DNA from: an uncultured Chryseolinea sp.
GTDB taxonomy: Bacteria; Bacteroidota; Bacteroidia; Cytophagales; Cyclobacteriaceae
NCBI GenBank assembly: GCA_946478915.1
Contig: CAMLER010000013.1
Coordinates: forward strand, 1 to 19,496
Direction of reading: 5' to 3'
Length of the DNA stretch: 19,496 bases
Both the position numbers and the translations under genes were made by a program. This document shows, one piece after another, positions 1 through 6,444 of this stretch (the stretch's first letter is position 1; every line of letters begins with the position of its first letter). The notes under the pieces were generated by a model. That model was given only the letters and a program-made list of their open reading frames with translations. It ran no database searches and had not been told where the DNA came from.

Positions 1-33
1 GCACCTGAAGTCCCGCTAGGGACGACATATGGA
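1..33. repeat. Intergenic hairpin repeat, copy A (partial, at window edge)
   Basis: The core GTCCCGCTAGGGAC at 10-23 is a 5-bp stem with a GCTA loop, followed by GACATATGG-like sequence. A second copy at 14621-14634 reads GCTCCGCTAGGAGC: the loop is the same and the two inner stem pairs have changed in a compensatory way, and it too is followed by a CTATG-type tail. I recall short hairpin repeats of this kind as common in spacers of Bacteroidota genomes. The element lies just downstream of the minus-strand gene that ends at 82, but there is no T-run to make it a clear terminator. Confidence 0.5.
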
Positions 34-81
34 AGGATCAAGCTAACCCGGTGTGTTGGTTCTGATCACCGACCACAAAGT

Positions 82-381
82 TCATAATTTTCTAAGGATC
101 TTCCGGTCGACATAAAATGTCCCGAACGGAACAAAGGAAGAAGCCATCACAACGAATATTCTTCCCAGATTCCACCTTTGAATAATGCTAATGACAAGCG
201 TCGCGGTGATGAACATCACGAATAAAATTCCATGGATCATCCCAATTGCCTGCGTTGCCTCGGGTACATCCATTAGGTATTTAACGGGCATCGCGACAAA
301 CATCAACAACAATAGCGACCAACCCTCCAGCCATGCGATAACGCGAAGGCGCCCCAGGTGCGATTTAAATAGGTGTTTCAT
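82..381 (-). CDS. DUF3817 family small integral membrane protein
   Basis: A 99-residue hydrophobic protein. The N-terminus has the pattern LGRLRVIAWLEGWSLLLL followed by AMPVKYLMDVPEA and an IGMIHGILF segment, which is the layout of the DUF3817 (YdzA-like) membrane family: an RL..I..LEG...L first helix, a conserved MP(L/V)KY motif, then G..HG. About three membrane helices are visible and the C-terminus is basic (DRKILRKL). The ATG at 381 was chosen because the family motif begins a few residues after it; an upstream in-frame ATG at 465 would add 28 residues not typical of the family. No biochemical function is established for the family. It stands alone, followed on the same strand by spacer repeats. 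Confidence 0.75.
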   Translation of the reverse strand: MKHLFKSHLGRLRVIAWLEGWSLLLLMFVAMPVKYLMDVPEATQAIGMIHGILFVMFITATLVISIIQRWNLGRIFVVMASSFVPFGTFYVDRKILRKL

Positions 382-539
382 AATCAGCTGCAATAATAGG
401 GATGAAAAATGAAACAACGAAGCCAGAATAGTTTGTTGAGCGCTGCCTGTCAGGAAGTTTAGCAAATTTTTGTACTTCGCCTCAGCCTCTTAGGTTATTT
501 GTCTCCAACGCATTGATATATCTGATCGACGGTTTCAAA

Positions 540-1709
540 TCACAATAAGGAAAACCAATTCAACGCTCCGGCAGTCCATCGTACATAAGTTTTAATTAGG
601 GTCCTGTCTCCACCTTCACGATCCGGTTGTTCTATAATAAGAAAGTCACAGTCGACCTGCACTATTCTTCCATCGGGTCGTGCTGCAAGACTGCGTCTTG
701 GCGGGTCTGTACTTGCCAACGTGGTGAGAAAAGACTCAGCATTAACCTTCCAGGTACCTTCCATAACGTGGCTGTCAAGCTCTGTATGGACTATGCCTGG
801 GCGAAGGTCACAAAAGTCGCTGGCAATGGGGTCCGGGTTACCGGAACGGAATTCTGATATTCCACCGTACTTGCCGTTATCGAAGAAGTGATAAATTTCG
901 TTGGGCCAGTTAAAGAAAGTTTGAAAAATCAGGAACTGCCTGTTTTTGTCAGGGCAATTCAGCGAATATTCGGAGTCCCCGCTGTTGCAACATCCCTGGA
1001 TGAGCTGGCCTCCCAAACCCCATAATTTATTACGATTGTTAAAAAAAATATACTCTCCACTGCTCGGGTCAATTACATAAGAGGTTGCCCAAATCCAAAA
1101 CTCGTCAGCCCGGTTAACAAGTCCGCAATAGCCCGAAATATTTGTATTGGTTGTCGAAATTCTCGCCGGCATTTTAACTTCTCCCAGCGGTTTATGCTCT
1201 TCATCGTACGGAACCAGGGTTATGTCAAAAAATGGTTCAGGTTCAGCCGCTCGCGAATTTGTAGAAGGATTAGCTGAATCATCAATGAGTCCATCTTTGT
1301 CGATTCCAATAAGTACGACAGATACCGTATCGTTGGTAGCGATATCCGGAACTTCGGGTATGTCATAATAGAATGTTGCCCCTTTAGAACCGGCGCTAAT
1401 GTGCGCATAGACTCCAGCTACATTTTGCGTCGTGTCTTCATGCAGAAAATTTACAGGGATTTGAAATTTGTCCACAAGCGACAGTGTATCTTCAATTGAA
1501 ATTTTCAAGGAACTGCCAGTCGGTCCTTTTGGCACAGGACCATTAATTTTTGTGGCATTCGAAAAAAGTAAATGATCCGCAATCTCATCGGCGTTCAGTA
1601 CTACATCCTGATCAGGATTTTCAGGTATGGGATCTGTGTCCTTACAGCCTGAACTCATACTTCCAAAAAGGATAATAATGCAAAGTGTTTTTAAGCATTG
1701 ATGACTCAT
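540..1709 (-). CDS. Secreted lipoprotein of unknown function
   Basis: A 389-residue protein with a lipoprotein signal: a short N-region with Lys7, a hydrophobic core (LCIIILFG) and the lipobox-like SSGC ending at Cys22, so it is probably anchored in the outer membrane. The ATG at 1709 gives this signal; an in-frame ATG at 1763 would bury it behind 18 residues. The mature part begins with an acidic, proline-rich linker (DTDPIPENPDQD), then beta-rich sequence. The central to C-terminal half is unusually rich in cysteine for this compartment (GYCGLV, GCCNSGDSEYSLNC, DFCDLR, VDCDF), suggesting disulfides or a metal site. The C-terminal GTWKVNAESFLTT section is faintly lipocalin-like, but I cannot assign a family. 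It stands alone between DUF3817 and the AraC gene. Confidence 0.7.
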   Translation of the reverse strand: MSHQCLKTLCIIILFGSMSSGCKDTDPIPENPDQDVVLNADEIADHLLFSNATKINGPVPKGPTGSSLKISIEDTLSLVDKFQIPVNFLHEDTTQNVAGVYAHISAGSKGATFYYDIPEVPDIATNDTVSVVLIGIDKDGLIDDSANPSTNSRAAEPEPFFDITLVPYDEEHKPLGEVKMPARISTTNTNISGYCGLVNRADEFWIWATSYVIDPSSGEYIFFNNRNKLWGLGGQLIQGCCNSGDSEYSLNCPDKNRQFLIFQTFFNWPNEIYHFFDNGKYGGISEFRSGNPDPIASDFCDLRPGIVHTELDSHVMEGTWKVNAESFLTTLASTDPPRRSLAARPDGRIVQVDCDFLIIEQPDREGGDRTLIKTYVRWTAGALNWFSLL

Positions 1710-1855
1710 AAAATGAAATTTTATTGGAAATAATTCTGGTCGCCTATTGCAAGGGTTAGCCATCGACGATAACGTCGAATGTTGCAGTTCCCTTAAGCAA
1801 TGGTAAAATTACGTTGACGGAACCCGCGTAGATAGAAGAAAATTTACCTGGGTCC

Positions 1856-2698
1856 CTAGTGCGCCTTTGGAAGAAGCATATTCTTGCGGTATTCCCTAGG
1901 CTTTAATAAAAAATATTCTTCCGGTGTATAGCCTGTAAAGTGCCTGAAATCCCGGATCAGGTGACTCTGATCAGCGTAGCCAGCCTGATAGGCCATTTGT
2001 CCCCAGCCTTGAAAAGATGTTGAGCCGATGAGGCGAAGTACCTGATTAAAACGATTTATTTTTTGAATATGCTTTGGTGCCAGCCCACAGTAATTTTTTA
2101 CAAGATGAATAGCATGTTTGTGCGTGTATCCGACATATCGGTTTAAGAATTCAGTAACAGGAAGGTTGGTAATGCTAAATTTTTGCTCTAAACTTTTCCA
2201 TTGGTTGATTTCTGACAAGGAACGTTTCGCAAGACATTGTATGATCCATTCATTTAGAATGTTGATTAGTTGCTCCACATCCTCGTTTGCCTGATGTAGT
2301 CTTTCTCGCAAAAATTTCATTTCCCTTCCCCAAACGTCTTCTGTGGAGAAATTATTGTCGGCAAAATGGTTTGCCGGAACCTGAAATAATTGACCGAATC
2401 CAAAAAGAGAAAAGCGCAACCCAACCATAAAATGATTCTGCGCCGGCACAAAATCAAAGAAGCTACTTCTCACACCGCTGATAGTGCTTTCATTCAGAAC
2501 TGTTGCAGCATTTAGGTTATTAATACCTGTCACCTTATCACCGAGATTGAAAAAAATCTCTGCCTTGTTATTTGGAAACAGCCTTTCGGGAACGGATAAT
2601 CCCTGACCTTTCATTATTACGTAATGATCCACTATCAGATTAACCGGGTAACTGGGGACTCTGATTGTGTAAGCAACGTTGTTATGGACAATATACAC
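1856..2698 (-). CDS. AraC-family transcriptional regulator with DUF6597-type N-terminal domain
   Basis: A 280-residue protein. Residues about 1-120 fit the DUF6597 cupin-like sensor half (VNLIVDHYVIMKG, then LFPNNKAEIFFNLGD), common in Bacteroidota AraC proteins that respond to small molecules. Residues about 165-270 form the double helix-turn-helix DNA-binding domain: the first unit includes ITNLPVTEFLNRYVGYTHKH, and the second has the family signature WGQMAYQAGYADQSHLIRDF followed by RHFTGYTPEEYF. The start is a GTG; no ATG gives the whole N-terminal domain, and an internal ATG at about residue 29 would truncate it. The gene is monocistronic, with a long repeat-rich spacer upstream. Its targets are not evident, and it need not control its neighbours. 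Confidence 0.85.
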   Translation of the reverse strand: MYIVHNNVAYTIRVPSYPVNLIVDHYVIMKGQGLSVPERLFPNNKAEIFFNLGDKVTGINNLNAATVLNESTISGVRSSFFDFVPAQNHFMVGLRFSLFGFGQLFQVPANHFADNNFSTEDVWGREMKFLRERLHQANEDVEQLINILNEWIIQCLAKRSLSEINQWKSLEQKFSITNLPVTEFLNRYVGYTHKHAIHLVKNYCGLAPKHIQKINRFNQVLRLIGSTSFQGWGQMAYQAGYADQSHLIRDFRHFTGYTPEEYFLLKPREYRKNMLLPKAH

Positions 2699-2836
2699 TG
2701 GCTGAATCTTACTTAATAAAAGTACACAATATTATGCCGATGCATTTATGTGCCATAGAGGGATTTCCGTCACAAAATTATTTACTTTTTCAAGCGATAG
2801 TTTTCCTGAGAAATGAGTATAAGATAGTGAGACGAA

Positions 2837-2988
2837 AGTAGTAAACAGCAAGCAGTGAGTAGTAAGTAGTCCTATGTCGATGTTTTCGATTTTTAAAGGA
2901 GGGCTAGGGAATAGGAGCTCACTTTGCGACGCCCATCCCTATTCCTTTTTTCTAACTTGACAAAGTAGAAGTAGTAAGTAGTAAGCAG
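2837..2988. repeat. AGTAGTAAG-type short repeat blocks flanking a hairpin
   Basis: Two purine-rich blocks at 2837-2870 and 2964-2988 are built from AGTAGTAAGTAGT and AAGCAG words. The 13-mer AGTAGTAAGTAGT occurs exactly in both (2858-2870 and 2970-2982). They flank about 93 nt with a hairpin whose arms are GGAATAGG (2908-2915) and CCTATTCC (2938-2945). The repeats are not codon-like in any supported reading frame. The arrangement resembles degenerate intergenic tandem repeats rather than a CRISPR, since there are no regular spacers. Confidence 0.55.
2908..2951 (+). terminator. Hairpin with T-run, possible terminator
   Basis: An 8-bp perfect stem (GGAATAGG with CCTATTCC) and a 22-nt loop, followed directly by TTTTTT at 2946-2951. 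The T-run is on the plus strand, yet no plus-strand gene ends here; both flanking genes run on the minus strand. For the ccmCD transcript arriving from the right, the opposite face has only a weak T-run. It may be part of an intergenic element rather than a working terminator. Confidence 0.3.
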
Positions 2989-3043
2989 ATCTTGAATTCG
3001 TAATTTAAATAACAAACAACTGATAACGGGGATCAGCATTTGC

Positions 3044-3280
3044 TCACTGAATAACGGTAAATCGATCGCCTTTCTTCTCCATCCGCGTCAGTTTCCTGTC
3101 AACTCTTATAAGAAACAGTACGACGCCTGTCAGGATGATTACAAGACCAAGTACGACTACATAGATTTTACCATCCTGTCTGAATGCATCAGCCATCTCC
3201 ACAGACTGGCTCCCCTGTGCCTTGGAAAGAATTGGCATCAGGCAAAGCAACAATACCTTAATTTTTTTATTCAGTTTCAT
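3044..3280 (-). CDS. ccmD: CcmD-like small membrane protein
   Basis: A 78-residue protein with an N-terminal signal-like segment (VLLLCLMPILSKAQG), then DAFRQDGKIYVVVLGLVIIL, a single membrane helix, and a basic tail FLIRVDRKLTRMEKK. The DGKIYVVV helix plus DRKLTRLE-type tail is the layout of the 'CcmD family' proteins encoded after ccmC in Bacteroidota; in proteobacteria CcmD helps release holo-CcmE from the CcmABC heme exporter. The ATG at 3280 is used; an upstream TTG at 3286 is possible. It overlaps the 3' end of ccmC by 14 nt, so translation is probably coupled. Identification rests on this pattern and the neighbour, as the protein is very short. Confidence 0.7.
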   Translation of the reverse strand: MKLNKKIKVLLLCLMPILSKAQGSQSVEMADAFRQDGKIYVVVLGLVIILTGVVLFLIRVDRKLTRMEKKGDRFTVIQ

Positions 3281-3944
3281 ATTCAATTTGTTTGAGTCTT
3301 CGGAGCCGAATAAGCATGTTGGTAAGCCACAAGCCCAGCATTGAAAATCCTATGATTGCCGCGTACACAACGAATTTCATATTGTGAGCCAGGTCAAATA
3401 GCCTGAAGGTTGGATTGTCGCCACTTCCGGGATGTAACGAGTTCTCCGCCATTCTCGGCAAAATATAGATGAGCGGAATTAAAGCGGCGAACGCAAATAT
3501 ATTGTAAGCGGCGCTTAGCCTTCCGCGTTGCAGATCATCACTAACCGCATTTCGAAGAATGAAATAAGCTGCGTATATAAGCAGAGCAATCGAGGTGTTA
3601 TTGAGCTTGGGATCATTTGTCCAGAATGTGCCCCATGTAAATTTACCCCATACCATTCCCGTGAGCAAACCAAGGATTCCAAAGAAGAAAGCAACTTTGG
3701 CGGATTGAACAGCAAAGTCATCGAACTTGAATCGAGAAGTGCCGAGAAATCTTATCGAAGCCCACACGGAAAACGTAAATTGAAACATCATGCTGAACCA
3801 CATTGGCGTATGAAAGTAATTCAACCGAATGGTTTCATTTAGAATGTGCAGCCTTGGCACGGGGATCAGAAACCCGCCAATGACAGTATAGTATAAAAGC
3901 AGAATTGTCAGAATTTTCCACCAGGCAAGTGAGGTTATCTTCAT
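3267..3944 (-). CDS. ccmC: Heme exporter/cytochrome c biogenesis protein CcmC
   Basis: A 225-residue, roughly six-helix inner-membrane protein of the CcmC/CcsA heme-handling family. The tryptophan-rich heme-binding signature is WGKFTWGTFWTNDPKLN (about residues 99-115); the ND in place of the proteobacterial WD is, from memory, usual in Bacteroidota. The two axial histidines of the family correspond to His45 (NYFHTP) and His171 (NSLHPGSG). Its role would be to load heme onto CcmE for covalent attachment to apocytochromes in the periplasm, which fits the c-type cytochromes encoded further right. The start is an ATG at 3944. It heads a two-gene unit with the ccmD-like gene; ccmB, which I expect just upstream in this phylum, is absent, and the divergent spacer is only 158 nt. 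Confidence 0.85.
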   Translation of the reverse strand: MKITSLAWWKILTILLLYYTVIGGFLIPVPRLHILNETIRLNYFHTPMWFSMMFQFTFSVWASIRFLGTSRFKFDDFAVQSAKVAFFFGILGLLTGMVWGKFTWGTFWTNDPKLNNTSIALLIYAAYFILRNAVSDDLQRGRLSAAYNIFAFAALIPLIYILPRMAENSLHPGSGDNPTFRLFDLAHNMKFVVYAAIIGFSMLGLWLTNMLIRLRRLKQIEYETE

Positions 3945-4102
3945 CCATTGGGTCTGTTAAGTATTCAAATGTTTCTTTTACGATAAGTTCAATCGGTACT
4001 CGCGGATAGCGACACTTGTGTCTTGCAGGCGATGACCCAATCATTAACTTCCGGTCGCATCCAGGAATTCGTGGCATAAAACTTGGTAAAAATAGCCGGA
4101 AT

Positions 4103-4390
4103 ATGAACGTGGTTTTCACCTTTTATCGCAATTTTCTCTGGCCCGCCACTTTCATTACCGTCATCAGCTGTTATATAGTGTTTACCGGTTCAGCAAATCA
4201 TGTCATCTATTTACTTTGGATGAAGCTTATCTCGAATATTGCCTTAGGAGTTTATTTTGAATTTTTTAAAGCTGACCAATTTTATTTTTTTAATAACCTG
4301 GGATATTCCAAACTATCTCTATATGTAAGCGTGGCGACCCTTGATTTTTGTATTTGGCTTTTGATCACTTTAGCGATACTACTCATATGA
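4103..4390 (+). CDS. Small three-helix membrane protein paired with an ABC ATPase
   Basis: A 95-residue hydrophobic protein with about three membrane helices: residues 11-29 (FLWPATFITVISCYIVF), 36-56 (IYLLWMKLISNIALGVYFEF) and 72-95 (YVSVATLDFCIWLLITLAI). Between helices 2 and 3 lies a polar, aromatic loop with FKADQFYFFNNLGYSKLSLY, which could contact an ATPase. The ATG at 4103 was chosen because the longer reading frame from 4016 adds polar, low-complexity residues before the first helix. The stop codon overlaps the next start (ATGA at 4387-4390), so the two products are probably made in equal amounts and act together. I infer a minimal membrane partner of the ATPase; no named family is recognised with confidence. 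Confidence 0.7.
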   Translation: MNVVFTFYRNFLWPATFITVISCYIVFTGSANHVIYLLWMKLISNIALGVYFEFFKADQFYFFNNLGYSKLSLYVSVATLDFCIWLLITLAILLI

Positions 4391-5040
4391 AAAATGTCCT
4401 CGAATTTGATAGCCTTGAGCTCTCTTATGATACCCGCTCGATATTGTCCGCAGTTTACATGAAATGCGCGGTTGGCGAAGTTGTTGGTGTATTGGGACGG
4501 AATGGTTCCGGCAAATCCAGCATGATGAAGATCGTCTTTGGATCTCTAAAGGGAAGTCATCAATCTATCAGAATTGACGGAGCATCATTACCGCCCAATC
4601 ATCTCCGGAAAAGACTTATTGGATATTTGCCGCAAGAGGGTTTACTGCCATCTTTCATTTCAATCCGCAAAGCCTTTCAACTTTTTAATATAGATGAAGC
4701 GGAAATCATACAAGATTTTCCGGAGGTTGGCGAGTTCCTTTCCTTTACTTCGAAACAGCTATCGGGCGGGTATCTAAGAATTGTTGAGGCACTGCTGATT
4801 TTAAAATCGAACGCACCGTTTTGCATTCTGGATGAACCTTTCTCGGGACTGATGCCAGTCCATATTGAAAAGATGAAACAACTCATAACAAAAGAAAAAT
4901 CGAAGAAAGGCATCATAATAACCGACCATATGTACCGCCATGTTATGGATATCACGGACAGGCTATATGTTTTGGCAAATGGCAAGACTTATCTTGTGAA
5001 GGGAGAGGCGGATTTGGTTGCAAGAGGGTATGTACGGTGA
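4387..5040 (+). CDS. ABC transporter ATP-binding protein (single domain)
   Basis: A 217-residue ATPase with all ABC motifs in order: Walker A GRNGSGKS (37-44), Q-loop GYLPQEG (Gln83), signature LSGGY (125-129, Tyr replacing the usual Gln), Walker B FCILDE with catalytic Glu150, D-loop-like SGLMP, and H-loop TDH with His181. The closing stretch (IIITDHMYRHVMDITDRLYVLANG) resembles LptB-type ATPases, but the protein is shorter and lacks an LptB setting. The ATG at 4387 overlaps the stop of the small membrane protein; an upstream in-frame ATG at 4348 lies inside that gene. It would power a transporter or membrane remodelling complex in the inner membrane; the cargo is unknown. The stop codon itself is embedded in the first copy of the intergenic repeat. 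Confidence 0.85.
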   Translation: MKNVLEFDSLELSYDTRSILSAVYMKCAVGEVVGVLGRNGSGKSSMMKIVFGSLKGSHQSIRIDGASLPPNHLRKRLIGYLPQEGLLPSFISIRKAFQLFNIDEAEIIQDFPEVGEFLSFTSKQLSGGYLRIVEALLILKSNAPFCILDEPFSGLMPVHIEKMKQLITKEKSKKGIIITDHMYRHVMDITDRLYVLANGKTYLVKGEADLVARGYVR

Positions 5041-5223
5041 TCGGTGGTAATTGGTAATCGGTTCGCTCGACTTACAATGTTGCGACTTGGCGGCTTAGCG
5101 TGAAGATTTTCTGTCGAGAAAGAAAGTGATCAGTAATCGGTACGCTCGATCAAATAACGTAGGCATTTCGATCGAGCGTACCGATTGCCTGATCACCTCC
5201 TGATCACCGATTACCTGATCACC
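5037..5223. repeat. Intergenic repeat element with long inverted copies (possible bidirectional terminator)
   Basis: The spacer between two convergent genes is built from one motif. A first direct copy lies at 5037-5070 (GGTAATCGGTTCGCTCGA at 5053-5070) and a second at 5126-5151 (AGTAATCGGTACGCTCGA at 5132-5149). An inverted copy at 5170-5196 pairs with the second over about 26 bases with one insertion and one mismatch, around an 18-nt loop. Two further inverted tails follow: the decamer CCTGATCACC occurs at 5188-5197, 5199-5208 and 5214-5223. The long stem would end transcription from both sides, although no clear T-run follows. Part of the motif (CTGATCACCGA) also occurs at 62-72 near the window start. 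Confidence 0.75.
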
Positions 5224-5225
5224 GG

Positions 5226-6266
5226 CTACGTAACCCAATGCAACGTCTTCGGCTCAACCGGATTCTTGAACGGAGTCTTATTCTGCTGCGACAAATCCCA
5301 TTGGCGTTTCAGTTCATGGTACCATCTAGCCTGGGCATCCGGTTCGCCCAGTAGCATAAGGGTGGGCTTTGACTTGAGTCCTTCACCAAGTTTGCGAAAA
5401 ACACCGAGGTCCTGGTGAATGAATTGCTTTCCTAGTTGTCTCAATGGCCACCATAAATACTTTACAAACTCAAGTGAAGTATAAAAAATGTGGTTCAGTT
5501 CAGTTTCATTTTCGTTGATGGGAGTGAGACAGGTAATGGAGATGATTTCATTGTTACCAACCTGGATGTGCTCGGTTCGTACGCCGGGTAACTGAAAATT
5601 TATTTCCGTGGAAGTTTCGCCTTTTAAAATAGAATAACCCTTGGAATTTGAAGACGGCTTGTGACGCACCATTTTAAAACCCAGATCAACAGGTTCAAAT
5701 TTTTTCTCTTTTAACTTAAGTTTTTTTGCCGACCGCCAGTACCAGGATTGGTGTACAAAAGTAACGTGTGCCGGATCGATCAGACCTATTACAGCATGAT
5801 CAATGTCAGCGGGCATGATCACCTTTTCAACGAATAAAAACTTTTTGTTCAACGGCGCGAGAAGGTTTGGCACACGGTCTTCCGCACCTTGCAGTTGGAT
5901 TTTATTCTGCGGAATATAAACCCATATGGTACCACTTAATTCTTTGCAGGGATACTTAAATACTTTGATCTTCCGCGTATCAAACTTTTCATCAGCAAGT
6001 GCGGGGATTCCCGTGCATGCACCAGTATGGTCGAACTTCCACCCGTGATAGCAGCATTGAATTGTGTTTCCGTCGTACCACCCTTGCGACAAGGGCACGC
6101 CTCTATGGGGGCAGTTGTCTTTCAGAGCGAAAGGTTCATCGTTTTTATCGCGGCCAAATACTATTTTCTCTCCGAGAATCTCTTTAGCAATAAGTTTCCC
6201 CTGTTTCAGGAAATTGCCATGCATAGCAAAATACCATAGGTTCTTCAAAAAAAGTGATTCCGTCAT
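5226..6266 (-). CDS. Rieske [2Fe-2S] non-heme iron oxygenase (PaO/vanillate-demethylase type)
   Basis: A 346-residue soluble protein. The N-terminal Rieske domain (about 10-115) has both cluster motifs: C52-P-H54 and C71-C-Y-H74, spaced as in ring-hydroxylating oxygenases. The catalytic domain carries the mononuclear iron site D164-P-A-H167-x4-H172, with Asp286 (HQDLGVF) the likely third ligand and D164 the electron-transfer bridge between subunits. Such enzymes use O2 and electrons from a separate reductase for hydroxylation, O- or N-demethylation or porphyrin ring opening; the substrate cannot be told. No reductase or ferredoxin gene is adjacent. It is transcribed away from the sugar operon, sharing a 178-nt spacer with a palindrome, so co-regulation is possible. 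The start is the ATG at 6266, directly before a typical N-terminus (FLKNLWYFAMHG). Confidence 0.88.
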   Translation of the reverse strand: MTESLFLKNLWYFAMHGNFLKQGKLIAKEILGEKIVFGRDKNDEPFALKDNCPHRGVPLSQGWYDGNTIQCCYHGWKFDHTGACTGIPALADEKFDTRKIKVFKYPCKELSGTIWVYIPQNKIQLQGAEDRVPNLLAPLNKKFLFVEKVIMPADIDHAVIGLIDPAHVTFVHQSWYWRSAKKLKLKEKKFEPVDLGFKMVRHKPSSNSKGYSILKGETSTEINFQLPGVRTEHIQVGNNEIISITCLTPINENETELNHIFYTSLEFVKYLWWPLRQLGKQFIHQDLGVFRKLGEGLKSKPTLMLLGEPDAQARWYHELKRQWDLSQQNKTPFKNPVEPKTLHWVT

Positions 6267-6334
6267 TGTAGGAGAGTGAAAATGGTAAGTAAAGAACTAA
6301 TGATTAAGATTCCAAACCAGGCTTTCAAATATGG

Positions 6335-6357
6335 CGGTGCCAAAAATTTTGCCACCG
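6335..6357. promoter_or_regulatory. Interrupted palindrome in the divergent upstream region, candidate operator
   Basis: A 23-nt palindrome centred on 6346: the left arm CGGTGCCAAAA and the right arm TTTTGCCACCG pair at 10 of 11 positions, with a single C-C mismatch. It lies 69 nt from the Rieske gene start and 88 nt from the Gfo/Idh/MocA start, where a shared operator for divergent genes is expected. A smaller palindrome, AATCG-TTTC-CGATT (6371-6384), follows. No convincing Bacteroidota promoter (TTG plus TAnnTTTG) could be placed. The regulator is unknown; the encoded AraC protein is not an obvious match, as AraC sites are usually direct repeats. Confidence 0.4.
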
Positions 6358-6444
6358 ATATCTAAACCGCAATCGTTTCCGATTAAATTTATTGTTTTAT
6401 TTCTCAATCTTTACGCCTTAATTGAAAACTCAAAAAACTAAAGA

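Larger units (their letters stand above)
2699..3043. other. Repeat-rich spacer without a gene
   Basis: No ORF with coding character is seen in these 345 nt. The part near 2699-2760 should contain the promoter of the AraC gene. The remainder holds two AGTAGTAAG-type repeat blocks (2837-2870 and 2964-2988) on either side of a hairpin (2908-2945) followed by six T. The segment near 3000-3043 is AT-rich and leads to the stop codon of the ccmD-like gene. Confidence 0.6.

Noticed and set aside
2837..2988. Repeat blocks as a CRISPR array
   Set aside because: Repeats are short, tandem and irregular, there are no uniform spacers, and no cas gene is nearby.
3989..4005. CAATCGGTAC in the ccmC upstream spacer as another copy of the 5037-5223 repeat
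   Set aside because: Only ten bases match and the adjoining sequence diverges, so it may be coincidence.
3835..4119. Minus-strand 94-codon frame covering the ccmC upstream region, considered as a ccmB remnant
   Set aside because: The 3' half is a shadow of ccmC and the 5' half has no membrane character; CcmB is a roughly 220-residue multi-helix protein and nothing resembling it is seen.
4387..5040. The ABC ATPase as CcmA or LptB
   Set aside because: The motifs are generic ABC with an LptB-like H-loop region, but it is shorter, has a divergent signature, and neither ccmB nor lpt genes lie beside it.
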